Notes under the pieces: model-generated
The model's database searches: none
Seen by the model: only the letters and a program-made list of their open reading frames with translations
What the model was told of the DNA's origin: nothing
Made by a program: the position numbers and the translations under genes
NCBI RefSeq assembly: GCF_902635505.1
Contig: NC_045429.1
Span: 430,307,669 to 430,371,668, forward strand
Length of the DNA: 64,000 bases
From: Sarcophilus harrisii
Taxonomy: Eukaryota; Chordata; Mammalia; Dasyuromorphia; Dasyuridae
Reading direction: 5' to 3'
In this document: piece after piece, positions 20,040-31,289 of the stretch
Numbering within the stretch: the first letter of the stretch is position 1
How the letters are laid out: the number at the start of each line of letters is the position of its first letter

Positions 20040-20400
20040 CATAGAGACATTTGAAAAAAGGGCCTCTGGGATATCTGAGCCATAGGACCATCTTATTTTA
20101 GTGAGGGGACTTCAGAGAATTTGGTTAGGAAATGAATTTGTTTTGTAATTTCTCTTCTTGAGTTTCACTTTTGAATCCAAAGGCTAGAAACCTTCCTGCA
20201 AACACTTAAAGTGAAACTTTAGGACTTAAGTTTCATAGTCTTCCTGGTTATTCTCCAGCAGACTGGGCAGCTGTTCTCTTTCTGCTCTGCCAGTTTCTTC
20301 TTCATGGGGACATGGTTGGTAGAAGAGGTTCTAAATAATTTCGATGGACCGATAATAGCTACCTGGAAGTGTTTCTAGCCTTTGTTCTGCAAATAACTTA
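20040..20400. repeat. Inverted homologue of 6165-6510
   Basis: Read in reverse complement it gives 'acaaaggctagaaacacttccagg', 'gtgaaactcaagaagagaaattacaaaacaaattcatt' and 'ctctgaagtcccctcac', in the same order as 6165-6510. Confidence 0.7.
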
Positions 20401-20712
20401 TTATATTTTCTTTTTCTTTTTTTATTCTACTTCCATTTCCAGATCCTGATTCCCTACTAAAAGGTCATCTCTTATAAGAAAGGAAACAATGAAAGAGGAA
20501 TGAAAGAAAGGGAAAAATTAAAGGAAGGAAAGAAGAAGAGAAGAACAAAAGACAGGAAAAAAAGGAAGAAAAAATTCACTAGAGCTAAATAATATATGAA
20601 AGAAATCTGACAGTATATACAATATTCTACATCCATAATCCTCACTTCTATAAAGAAAAGAAGGAGATATGTTTTCTCATCTCTTCTTCTGGGTCAAAAT
20701 GTTTTTAAATAT

Positions 20713-20940
20713 GGCAACTAGGAGGTACAATAGAGTGCTATGTGTTGAGTCAGGAAGATCTGAATTCAAATTCAGTCTCAGGTGCTAGCTGTGTGATCCT
20801 GGGGAAGTTATTTTCCCTCAATTTCCCTCAGTTTTCTCATCAGTGTAATTAGGAAAATAATTGCATGTACTTTCCAGGGTTGTTGAGAGGTTCCAATGAG
20901 ATAATTATTGTACAGTATCTGGAACACAGTAAATTATAGA
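20713..20940 (+). repeat. SINE (tRNA/MIR type)
   Basis: 'ggcaactaggaggtacaatagagtgc', 'tgagtcaggaagatctgaattcaaattc', 'agctgtgtgatcctggggaag', 'cagttttctcatcagtgtaatt'; a fairly complete decayed copy. Confidence 0.75.
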
Positions 20941-20949
20941 ATATTCTGT

Positions 20950-21250
20950 TTCCATTCATATTGCTCTCGTTGGGTATAAGTTCTGCTTACTTTTCTTGAT
21001 ATCAGTTCCTATAAATTTTCCTGTCCATTTCTGAGTTTTTCATATTCATTGTTTTTCATGGCAATTCATAGCCCATTAATCCATATACTGTAATCTGTTT
21101 AGCAATCTCCTGATTGATAGGCATCCATTTGCTTTACATTTGTTTGCTACTACGAAATATACTGCCATAGTTTGGTGTATAAGGGATTTTTCTTTCTCCT
21201 TTTGATGTCTGGGATCTCTGGGTCAAAGGCTTTTAAAGACTTTCTGCAAA
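20950..21250 (-). mobile_element. L1 ORF2-end fragment, antisense
   Basis: 'cccattaatccatatactgtaatctgtttagcaatctcctgattgataggcatccatttg' is antisense to the L1 ORF2 C-terminus (the NE-WLNKLWY region). It is more decayed than the other L1s here. Confidence 0.6.
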
Positions 21251-21654
21251 AAAATTTATTTAAACTTGTTGATATAGTCTGTTTTTGCATCACCTTCATT
21301 TCCTATTTCTCTCTTTTTCCACTTCCTCAACCAAACTCCATGAAAAAGCTATCTGTAATTATTGCCTCACTTCCTCTTTTCTCACTTTCTTCTAAACCTC
21401 CTGAAATCTGGCTTTCATCCTCATCACCCAACCGAATTCGCTTTCTGCAAAGTCACCAAGAGTCTCTTGATTGACATGTCATGTGCTTCCCTCCCCTGTA
21501 TCCCAATCTTTATCCTTTCTGACTTCTCTGCAGCCTTATAAAATCCTCCTCTATTTTCTCTCCTTTTTGGGCTTTCATGACATCTTTCCCTTTAGGTCCT
21601 TCTCCTACCTATTAGGTCACACTGTCTCAGTCTCATTTGCTGCTTCATCACCTA

Positions 21655-22011
21655 TGTTAAGTCCTTCTAACTATAGGGGATAGTGGCATTCTTTTTCCAA
21701 AACACAGCCAGGTGATAAAAGTTCAAATCTTTTATTGTGTCCTTCAATATAGCCCGGTTAGCTCAGAGACCTATCTCTCTGCTTGCTTCCAAGAGCTCCG
21801 CCTGAATGTCTCCAAATGCAAAGGTTTGTTCTTCCAACTCCAGCTAGCACCAAGGTAGAAGATATGATGAATCTCTCTTGCCTCAAAGATAAGGCTTGTA
21901 GGCTTTCTTGCACAGTGCTCCTCTCTGACTCCTGGGAATGCTCCCAAGTAACTCTCTAGTAAACTCTCTCAAGAAACCTCTCTCAAGTAACCCCCAAGCT
22001 CCAAGAGCTCC

Positions 22012-22056
<45 letters not shown>

Positions 22057-22346
22057 CTTCCAAAGGTTAACTCCACCTTCTGGAGGGAGAGGGATTCTGG
22101 GTTATCTCCCAGAGTGCTCTCTGGCCCTAAGGGAGGTGTGAATTCGGTGTTTCTTTCTAAACCCTGAACTCTCCCAAACGTGTGAACTCCATTGAGTACT
22201 TAGATACTTATGAGCTCTCTAAAGGTATGAATACAAGCATTGTTTCCATCAGTATTAGCAACTTATCACCTTGTAAGGATTCTCTCTAAGGTGTGAACCA
22301 ATAAGCACTGTATCAATTCTATTGAGCTAACACCAGGATTCTGACA
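21655..22346 (-). mobile_element. Solo LTR, same family as 3980-4713
   Basis: The reverse strand begins TGTCAGAATCC and shares blocks with the first LTR: 'gagctcataagtatctaagtactcaatggagttcacac', 'agaaggtggagttaacctttgg', 'gcaagcagagagatagg' and 'aaaagatttgaacttttatcacctggctg'. A (TA)n array lies inside. The left boundary and target duplication are not clear. No internal region is present. It is a fossil. Confidence 0.75.
22015..22053 (+). repeat. (TA)n microsatellite in the LTR
   Basis: About 19 TA units. The other LTR has only a short 'tgtataaagaggg' at the matching place, so the array is an expansion within this copy. Confidence 0.95.
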
Positions 22347-23453
22347 TCACTCTTGAGTTTTCACCTTGTTTCAAGTTGAGTTGACATTAAGATTCCAAGG
22401 GGATCCCCAAGACATTTCAGGAGTTCTCTTCTTTTTCTTCTCTTATACTCTCTCATTTGGTGTAACCATCAGCTTCCATGGATTGGATTATCATCTCTAT
22501 GAATATGACTCTCTAATCCACAGATTTAGCCTGTCTTTTTTCTGTTATTTTTCATCCCATCATCACCTACCTCCTGGATATCTTGATGGTGTGCCCCATA
22601 GACATCTCATACTTGACATATCCTAAACAAAGCTCATCACCTTTCTCCTAAAAATCTACCACTCTTCTGAAGTTACCAAACACTACTGAGTATAGCACCT
22701 TCTTTCCAGTCAGCTGGGTTTATAAGTCTTTTGTCTTATAAAGTCTCTGACTTTCTATTCTCCCTCATCATATGGATCTAAATGATTACCATGGCAACTC
22801 TCCTTCCACTTCATCTTTTGTATATAGTTACACTCCCCACATCCTAGCTTAAATCTTTAGCTTCTCTCCAATGGACTACTGCAATCACCTCTTAATGGGT
22901 CACCCTGATTCAAGTCTCTTCTTGTTCCACTTTCAACTTCTACACAGCTGACAAAGGGATTATCCTAAAGGATAATCTGAATATACCACTCCTCTACTCA
23001 ATAAATTAGAGTGGTTTCCTATTAACTCTAGTTATAAATTCTTCCATTTAATATTTAAAACTCTCTGGAGCTTTCAGACTTCTTACATAATATTTCCCTC
23101 AGTGCATTCAGTGGTTCATTTAAAACTGACTTCCTTGCTCTTCAGACATGATAGTTCACCTGCCACTCTTAAGCCTTATGTTGCTTTTCTGCAGTACCTA
23201 GTGCACAGTTCTCCCTAAAGGAATCCCTGATTTGTTTCATAAAATTAGCCCCTTTTATGAGCCCCTAACCTGCTAGTGCCTTTGCCCCATTCTTAGTGTG
23301 CTTTATCTACATTTATATGTAGTCTGTTCCAAGAGTCAGTATAATTTTAGACTATTAATTCTTGATTTAAATTATTAAAGATTAACTGAACACTTTTGGG
23401 ATACCCTATATGTGCATGAAACCTTCCAAATTAGACTGCAAAATCCCCTAGAG

Positions 23454-23650
23454 CAGAGGTGTCAAACATACAACCAACAGGCCACATATAACCCCTAAAA
23501 CTCCTGAATTTGGCAGGAAATATTACAATTTAAGTATAAAATGTAACAAAGTAATTAAAAACTCAGTGGAACGTAATGCACATATGTGGTTTTCTAGATC
23601 AATATGAATGGTTTAGTGGTCCCTGTTTCTATTTGAGTTTCACACCACTG
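23454..23650 (+). mobile_element. Small hAT-like transposon
   Basis: 197 bp, ends CAGAGGTGTCAAAC and (reverse complement) CAGTGGTGTGAAAC; flanking 8-mers ccctagag and ctctagac fit a decayed nTCTAGAn duplication. Non-coding, mobilised in trans by hAT transposase when active. Confidence 0.8.
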
Positions 23651-23659
23651 CTCTAGACA

Positions 23660-25060
23660 GAGAAAATGGTTTTTTTTTTCCATTTTTGTATCTTCAACAA
23701 CTATTACTGTATATAACATATAGCTGAGGTTTAATAAATGCTCATGAATGATTTATTTCCGAAAAAGTCTCTTCCTACTCCTAATGCAGAGCCATTCTTT
23801 GTATAAAAGAATAAAGAAAGAAAGAAAACATACAGTAGTATAGAAAAACTAACCAACATATTAATCAAATACAATAATATATTCTGACAGTGATTTCTTA
23901 AGTAGCCCCAAAAGGGCTCGGGACCTAACAGATGGATACTTAAATATTTCAAGGATCTGTGACACTTTTAATGTGGGTGTTCTATCTGTCAAAAGATCAG
24001 GGCTCTGCTCTGCTCTGACTTAGACAGTGAGCTTCAAAAATGTTGCCATAAAATGATCTATGCTTTATGGTCAACTGATAATAAGCCTCTCAAAATATAA
24101 TGAGGTTAGTTCTCAGATGATAGTCATACAGTCCATTATCAGGACCAGGGAAATTGACTGTAGAGAAGAAGGATTAAACTCCCATCTTTACATCCAGACT
24201 CTGCCACAGGTTTACATAGAAATTATAGAATCATCTTTGTGTGTGTATGTGTCTATCTCTTTATCTATGTATTTATCTATATATGTATATGTGTATCCTC
24301 CTCGTCCTCTTTCTCCCTATCTCTTTTTCCTCACTATCATTCCCCCAAACTCCTACTGTTTAGTCATCATGTTAACTCCCTGCTATTTAGTAACTACTAG
24401 TAAGACAGCTCAGTCTCTGGAAAAAACAACAATTTTTCAAGTGCAAAGTTCAGTCTGTTGAGCCCAGTTTCCTCTTCTTGCCCCCTCTTCACTAATATAT
24501 TGCCCAAGTCCTTTAATCAACAAAAGTGATGAAAGGAATGGAGAAAAGTTACTTTAAAGTTAAAGAAAAATAAGGGCTCTTTAGCGTGGAACTTTAGCTA
24601 ATATATAACTTTTTTCCCTCTTTTATGTTCATTATTCATGACTATTGACCTAAGTAATATCCATCATGATTTTTTTTAACGCTCTATATAGTTTTATATT
24701 GATGCTTTGTCAAATGTCAAATCCTCTCTCAACATGTCACTGGAACCTAGAATCTGGTGTGATCTATTCTCGAGTGTGACCCATCTCTTTAACATTCTCA
24801 ACAATCTTCCTTCCATCCTTCCACTTCTTAATTCAACTGAAACCCAGCTGTACTTTGATAATACTCCCCCATACACTTTTTTTCCATCATCTTTTCCAAT
24901 GAAGGAAGCACTTCCTACCTTCTTTCCTACTCCCAGGGGGAGGTTTATAGGTCAGCACATTCCTTGTTCCTCATTTCCATTAAAGTCATTATTTTTATCC
25001 TTCCTTCCTTCCCATCTTAACAGGAAGAAGTAATGTATTCTTTCTTGTCCAGGCTACTAA
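23660..25060. other. Unassigned stretch
   Basis: No gene supported. An imperfect TATG/TATC tract lies at 24238-24296. Open frames of 108-133 codons cross low-complexity sequence and have no family signature. Confidence 0.4.
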
Positions 25061-25179
25061 ATCTAGTGTGAGCTTTGGCAATTCCCTTAATATTTATAGG
25101 TCTCAGGTTCCTGTTGGGCAAAATGAAAGTTGGACTACATATTGTGTAAGATAGCTTATCGGTTTAGATCTATGCTATC

Positions 25180-25395
25180 CCACCTCAGACGCTTCTTAGG
25201 TGGATGACCTTGGACTATTAATTTAATAATGTAAGTTTGTCTCAATTGTTTAATGGGGATAATGATGGCATCTGCCTTCTGAGATTGTTATAAGAATCAA
25301 ATTAAATATTTGTAAAACATTTTATTAGTACAGGGCCTGACATATAATAATCTTTATAGAAATACTAACTTGCTGTTATTTATTATTAGTTGTTA
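25180..25395 (+). repeat. MIR 3' half
   Basis: 'ttgtttaatggggataatgatggcatctgcc', 'ttgttataagaatcaaattaaat', 'agtacagggcctgacatataataat' follow the order of the MIR 3' half. Confidence 0.6.
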
Positions 25396-25539
25396 ATCCC
25401 TACTATTATTAGATTCCCATAGGCAAAGAGAGGAAAAAAAAACAACAAAATGAAAGACATCCCTAAGTTGAATTTCTTAATTTTTGACTCACTCGAGCCA
25501 ATCTTCAGATTTTAAACCATACTCTAGTTTACTTTCTTT

Positions 25540-25720
25540 CTTCAATAGGATTTTATTTTTCCAAATACACGTAATTTCCAATATTGATTTTTGTAAATTT
25601 TGTATCCTAAATTTTTATTTCTCCCTCTTTTACTTCCCCTCCCCAAGACAGAAGCAATTTGATATAGATTAAATGTGAATAATCCTTTTAAACATATTTC
25701 CATATTTGTTATGTTCATGT
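25540..25720 (-). mobile_element. L1 3' UTR fragment
   Basis: 'aggattttatttttccaaatacacgtaatttccaatattg' and 'cttcccctccccaagacagaagcaatttgatatag' are antisense L1 3' end. Confidence 0.75.
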
Positions 25721-25854
25721 TATCTAGTTTTGATAAATAGAAAATTTTGTTCTTGGGATTCCTTGGGAATTTTGTTTAGCACATTATATTTGGAGTGGAT
25801 GTCTTTCCCTGATGATGTATGTTAGCAATCAAATGCACACCCTATTGTGGTCTT

Positions 25855-26165
25855 CCTAGCTCCCACCCCCTGCTTCAAACTCAAATTTCACTTTTTCTAT
25901 GAAACCTTCTCCATGTCCCAACTCAGAAACAATCTCTTCCACCTCTGAATGCCCAACCACCACTCATAACGCTGCATTTCAACTCATATTGTAGAGATCA
26001 GTACCTCAATTTTGGCTCTCTAACTAAACTCTGAAATTTTTGAGGGCCAGGACTGTGTTTTGTTTTCAAATTTAAAACCCCTTCCAATTTCTAGGTTGAT
26101 GTCTTCTTGGTCATGGAAAGTGCCTAATTAATGTTTTCTAAAATCATTTGAATTGATCTGAACCA
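25855..26165 (+). mobile_element. L2 3' end
   Basis: 'tgaaaccttctccatgtccc', 'gaaatttttgagggccaggactgtgtt' and 'gtcatggaaagtgcctaattaatg' follow the L2 3' UTR order. Confidence 0.6.
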
Positions 26166-26269
26166 CAGTCTCATTTTTTTTTTTCAAATGACTCAGGAAA
26201 GTTAAGGGACTTACTTGTTCAAGGTCATAGAAGAACACACTCAAGTTTCTTTGACTTATTCATCTTATT

Positions 26270-27700
26270 TCAATCCAGAAAGATTTATCTTTTTTACTCC
26301 AGAGAACAGAATCATTTCTTGGAATTGATGAAAACACTGTCATTTTTAGTTTTAGAAGCTCAGTGTCTGAGGAGAAAGGAATGAATCAAAGAAGCATAGA
26401 CCTTTGGGGACCTATTAATTTCTTTCTAATTCACTGTTGGAATCCAGCTATGTAGCAGAAATTTTCTCTCCTCCTGGAGGGTTGGAAAGAAGAAGTGGGA
26501 ATTCCCAGACTGTGTCTATGTTGGAAATTCCCAGCAGATGTCCAAGAGGACATTTTTTGGCTCAAAAACTCCTGGAATGTTGAATCAAGTCTGAAAGCCT
26601 ACTTCCAATTCATATCCTGGGCTAGAAGCCCATTTTTTCTGGTTATGCTCACAGTTAAGAGTGAAAATGACTAAGCAAAGCTTAATAAGTCCTTTTATGG
26701 GGTACATATAGAAGGGTCAGGGGTTCTTGAAAATGAGTAAAGGGCCCCAAAGGCATACTAGAAAAGAAAGTTTTCATCCTTTTTTAAAGTTTATTTTCTC
26801 TTTCACCCACCCTTACTACTGCCTTCACTCCCAGATGAAGGATGGAAATTTTCTTTTGGTGAATAATCACAGCTTTCTTGTTGGACTATTCTCCCTTCCC
26901 TACATCCTCCCATGGATTTCTGGTTTAAAGAAAAAAAAAGGAAGTGAAAGTGAGCTTCCTTCGAAAGGATTCACTCAGTGGTAGTGCCCTCTGCCCCAGC
27001 CTGTGCATCTTGGACTTAGATTAGAGAACAAGTGACAAGTTATGTGTCAGTTCCCCGTGACCTCATGTTTACTGCTTCTCATCTCTAACTTTCCATGTCA
27101 TGGTCCAATGAGGTAAATTTTTCAGGCCTTTGATGAAAGTCATTATATTTTTTAAATTTAAAAAGTAACTGCTATGCAGTAATAATGAATCTTTTATTTA
27201 TCTCCTGCAACTTTGAGTTTTGGAGGGGTTCATATTTGGGGTTGGTAGGTATGGTAATATTCTCAGACAACTCCCTTGCCAAGTTGCTCCACATTCCTTA
27301 TCTAAGCTTCAGTATCCCCCATGTACACTGCCTTCATCTTCTCTTCCATCCTCTCCCAGGATGGTCAGATTACTCCCTTTCTGCCTTGGTTTTTATTTAC
27401 TTCTTTCCCACTGAGACTCAATAGTCTCTCTAACCTCTAGTCTCATTGTTCTAGTTACTGTCCATGGGAGTCATTGACAGTCCGATTTAAAGGTAGAAAT
27501 GAGAGGAAAATGACACAGGAGAAGGAAAGAAAAGAAAAGAAATTCATAGCGGAAAGAAGAGGAAAGGAAACAAGGGACAAAAATAGGGTAAATTAGAACA
27601 TCCATTGTTCTGTGGAATTCACTTTCATGATAAAGATTGCCTTTCTCTGTAGTCTGTGTTCACTTCTTCTCCCCCCTCCTCATCCTCTCTTCATCCCTAC
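26270..27700. other. Repeat-poor stretch with NF-kB pair
   Basis: No exon or known repeat is apparent. It includes the kB pair at 26497-26532, a MARE/AP-1-like TGACTAAGC at 26668-26676, and a purine-rich block near 27515-27590. Open frames here lack signatures. Confidence 0.4.
26497..26532. promoter_or_regulatory. Paired NF-kB decamers, candidate chemokine enhancer
   Basis: GGGAATTCCC (26497-26506, a perfect palindrome) and GGAAATTCCC (26523-26532) lie 26 bp apart, start to start. Both fit the kB consensus GGGRNNYYCC, the second with one leading-base deviation. The human CCL2 distal enhancer (about 2.6 kb upstream) is known for two kB sites roughly 30 bp apart. Here the pair lies about 12.8 kb upstream of gene 2, of which roughly half is inserted repeats. 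Function is inferred, not shown. Confidence 0.45.
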
Positions 27701-27724
27701 ATAGGATTATTTTTGTCATGAGGC

Positions 27725-27870
27725 TGGTAAATGATACAGTAGGTAAGAGCACTGGTCTTGAAGTCAGGAAAGTACTTATTTCATAGAGTAGCTATAATGA
27801 ATGCAGTCTTCTGTAAATCTGAAAGCACTATATACCTTCTGACTATGACAATAATGATGATGATACATAT
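27725..27870 (+). repeat. SINE/MIR fragment
   Basis: 'gatacagtaggtaagagcactggtcttgaagtcagg' followed by a MIR-like 3' part ending in a short GAT run. Confidence 0.5.
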
Positions 27871-28214
27871 GAATGAATAATTCATATAGCCTATATCATG
27901 GCACAGAGTGGAAATGGCACCCCTCAAGTTAAATAGCTATGTCTCAGAGAGGTGCTGCTGATGGACCATATAGTGGGCCTATGGCTAAATAAAAAGAGCA
28001 TGTCAAGCTGGGTAGCATCTGAGAAACTACATAGTACGTTCCATGTTGATGTTTATGTTGATGTGCTATTCATCTAATCATAGAATTAAAAAAAAAACAG
28101 CTTTGCAGAGTGAACACACACAGTCACATCATCTTATACAATATGAAATATTCAGTTCTTGTGGGCTTTCATCTTTCTATTTTGAAGAGAAAGATATCTT
28201 TCATTGGCAATTTT

Positions 28215-28760
28215 CTGAGGTCAAAATTTACTATTACAATCACTCAGCATTTGGTTTTACTTAGTGTTCTTTTTCATTTACATTATTGTAAGAACTATGT
28301 ATATCGTTCTCTTGATTCTATTTATTTCATTCTGCATCAGTTTGTAAGTTTGCCTATGTTTTTCTGTGTAAGCAATATCAATAATTTTTAGTACAATAAT
28401 ATTCTATCACATTCATATGCCATAATTTGTCCAGCAAACAATGGAATACCATTTGTTTCTGGCTTTTTAATTTATCATTAAAAAGTGCTATTATGAATTT
28501 GTTGACATACTTGGAACCTTTCTTCATGATGCTGACTTCCATGGGGTAGAAGACAAGGAGTGGGATATCATAATAAAAGACTAGGAAAAGTTTAGTGACT
28601 TCTTACATTGTTCCAATTTATTTCCCGTAAAGTGTTCATCTGCATGGCTTTTCTCAACCCCATCCAATATTAACTAGTATTTCCAGCTTCTGTTATTTGT
28701 TAGGTATGAGGTGAAAGATGACTTATTTCAAATTCAATTTATCACATTAGTAGTCATGTA
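28215..28760 (-). mobile_element. Old L1 ORF2-end fragment, antisense
   Basis: 'catatgccataatttgtccagcaaacaatgg' and 'attctgcatcagtttgtaag' are antisense to the L1 ORF2 C-terminus; strongly decayed. Confidence 0.65.
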
Positions 28761-29250
28761 ATTATCATTGAAACCTTTGTGAACCATGTCCTTTTATACA
28801 TCTACTGGGCTATCTAGGTTTCATATATTTGCGTTAATTCTCAGAAACAATGTTGCATAATGGATAACCATCCTCAATGTAATACTGGCTGTGTAATCCT
28901 CAACAACAACAACAAAAAAAAACAAAGCTTGTCTCTGACAAGGAAGAGTACGGAAGTGAGATAAGTGAAGTGGAGGGAAAGAAAGAGAAGATAAAGTTAA
29001 TATTTTGGAATTATTTTTCTTTCTCATTGTGAAATGCTGCACAAAATAAAAGGGAAGCATTTGATGCCAAAATCAGTTTGTTTGTTTAGTCCCACAGCTG
29101 TTGGGGAGAATCCATAGTTGCAAAAAATTGGCTTAATTCAAGATGCTATTCTTCCTTACTTGTGTGAGCTTTTAGAAAGGATGACAGAAGAAAAGAATGC
29201 AGATGGCAGGTGGGCAAGAAGTTAGTTATCAAGGCCAGAAGTCACTGGGC
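28760..29250. other. Unassigned stretch
   Basis: No gene or repeat recognised, apart from a short CAA/A-rich run near 28900-28925. Confidence 0.35.
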
Positions 29251-29254
29251 CCAA

Positions 29255-29560
29255 TAGACTGTTGGTGGAGCTATAAATTAGTGCAATTAGTGCAATGATT
29301 CTGGAAAGCAATTTGTAATTATGCTATGAGAAGACTCTAAAATGGCCATACTCTTTGAGTCAGTGTTCCTTCTGCCAGGTAAATACCCCAAAGTGTTCAA
29401 AGACAGCCTTATTTGTGGTAGCAAATATCACTAGAAAAAAAAATAGATGCCCCTTAATTAGGGGCTAAACAAGTTATAGTTTGTGAATTGGAGTAATAGT
29501 GAATAAATGGGAGAAATGATGTATATGACAAATATAAAAAGGCATACTAAGACATAAAAA
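29255..29560 (+). mobile_element. Old L1 ORF2-end fragment
   Basis: 'gactgttggtggagctataaattag', 'tctggaaagcaatttg', 'ttatttgtggtagcaaatatcac' and 'ggagtaatagtgaataaatgg' follow the ORF2 3' order; heavily mutated and older than its neighbour at 29925. Confidence 0.65.
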
Positions 29561-29924
29561 ATGAATGAAAAATACTTAATAGGTATTTGTGTACCAAATG
29601 TTTGATAAACAATAGGGCTGCAAATGTTAAAAACAAAACAATTCCTGCTTTCAAGAAGTTCACTTTAATTGGGAAAGATGACACATATATGAGTTCAACT
29701 ATAAAGGATATGGAAAAAACCAGAAGTCCCAAGGGTGTAACAAGATATTTATAAGAATAGGGAGCCTGGAGGTAACTAATCACTATTATCACTGGAGAGG
29801 AAGAATGAATTTAAGGGTGGAAATATAGTAGGGAATTCTCGGTTCCCTCTGACAAGGATGTGGATACTGGGATCACAGCCCAACCAAGGTGAGAAAAGGA
29901 GAATGGGATATTGGCAAGAAGGCT

Positions 29925-30690
29925 AATGACGAACTGTGCATACCCTTTGATCCAACAGTGTTACTACTGGGCTTATATTCCAAAGAGATCTTAACAAAGG
30001 GAAAGGGACCTGTATGTGCAAGAATGTTTGTGGCAGCCCTCTTTGTAGTGGCCAGAAACTGGAAACTGAGTAGATGCCCATCAATTGGTGAATGGTTGAA
30101 TAAACTGTGGTATATGAATGTTATGGGATATTATTGTTCAGTAAGAAATGACCAACAGAATGATTTCAGAAAGGCCTGGAGAGACTTACACGAACTGATG
30201 CTGAGTGAAATGAGCAGGACCAGGTGATCATTATATACTTCAACAACAATACTATATGATGATCAATTCTGATGGACCTGGCCATCTTCAGCAATGAGAT
30301 GAACCAAATCAGTTCCAATGGAGCAGTAATGAACTCAACCAGCTACACCCAGCGAAAGAACTCTGGGAGATGACTAAGAACCATTACAATGAATTCCCAA
30401 TCCCTCTATTTTTGCCCGCCTGCATTTTGGATTTCCTTCACAGGCTAATTGTACAATATTTTAGAGTCCGATTCTTTTTGTACAGCAAAATAATGGTTTA
30501 GTCATGTATATTTATTGTCATTTATATTTTAATATATTTAACATCTACTGGTCATCCTGCCATCTGGGGGAGAGGGTGAGGGAAGGAGGGGAAAAATTGG
30601 AACAAGAGGTTTGGCAGTTGTCAATGCTGTAAAGTTACCCATACATATAACCTGTAAATAAAAGGCTATTAAAATTTAAAAAAAATTTTT
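29925..30690 (+). mobile_element. 5'-truncated L1 (ORF2 C-terminus, 3' UTR, A-tail)
   Basis: Begins near 'aactgtgcataccctttgatcc' and encodes LLLGLYSKEI, FVAALFVVARNWKL, SIGEWLNKLWYMN and NDQQNDFRKAWRDLHEL, the L1 ORF2 C-terminus. The 3' UTR with a G-rich run (about 30566-30590) and 'gtaaataaaaggctatt' tail follows. Only modestly decayed. The target duplication was not resolved. Confidence 0.9.
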
Positions 30691-31030
30691 TTTCACCAAT
30701 AGTCATTAAGAAAAAAAAAACAATTAAAGTTGTCCCCAAAAGCATAATGTTTGCTTTGGAACAGAATCCCTTTTTTCTTAAGTTCATTACTCTGGGGAAC
30801 ATTGGGAACTGATGCTTATTCACATGGAGATTGGACTAGGTAGCTTCTGAGATGCTTTATCATTCTCAGGATCTAGACTGAACAAGGATAAATGAATGAT
30901 TGAGAAATTGCTTAGATATGTGACATGAATGAAGTACTAGATGTCTGAAAGTATGGAACCCCAAAGCCAGATACCATGTCCTAATCAGGGTAGAATAGTA
31001 CTGAGGGAATCCACAAGCTGACTCAGCCTC
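30690..31030. other. Unassigned stretch
   Basis: No gene. A/T-rich start after the L1 tail, then single-copy-like sequence. Confidence 0.35.
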
Positions 31031-31285
31031 TTGTGAGTTCTCCTAGCGGGCAGAGACTGTCTCATTTTTGTCTCTGTATTCCTGCCTGATTTGAAGTAGG
31101 ATCTTAATAAATGTCTGATTGATTGATTTCTTAATTAATATTAACTAGTTGAAAGTCATTCCAATTTCAGTTGAGAGTAAGTTCCTTGAGGGCAGGATTG
31201 TCTTATTTTTGTCTTTGTATCATTATTGCCCAGCATAGTGCCCTTCACGGAATAGGGGCTTAATAAATGTCCATTGCTTGGTTAT
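31030..31285 (+). repeat. Two tandem L2/MIR-type 3' ends
   Basis: Two copies of the L2 terminal phrase: 'gggcagagactgtctcatttttgtctctgtattcc...aggatcttaataaatg' (31048-31112) and 'ttgagggcaggattgtcttatttttgtctttgtatc...aggggcttaataaatg' (31186-31270). Confidence 0.7.
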
Positions 31286-31289
31286 TTAT

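Larger units (their letters stand above)
21255..23345 (+). mobile_element. L2 LINE copy, split by a solo LTR
   Basis: Forward L2 at 21255-21654 and 22347-23345: 'tttctcctttttgggctttcatgacatc', 'tcatttgctgcttcatc' on the left, and 'ttccatggattggattatcatctctatgaatatgac', 'cccatagacatctcatacttgacatatcc' and 'atggactactgcaatcacctc' on the right. Frames are broken. Confidence 0.7.

Noticed and set aside
24060-24461. 133-codon frame
   Set aside because: It crosses a TATC/TATG-like low-complexity tract and has no domain, splice context or recognisable homologue.
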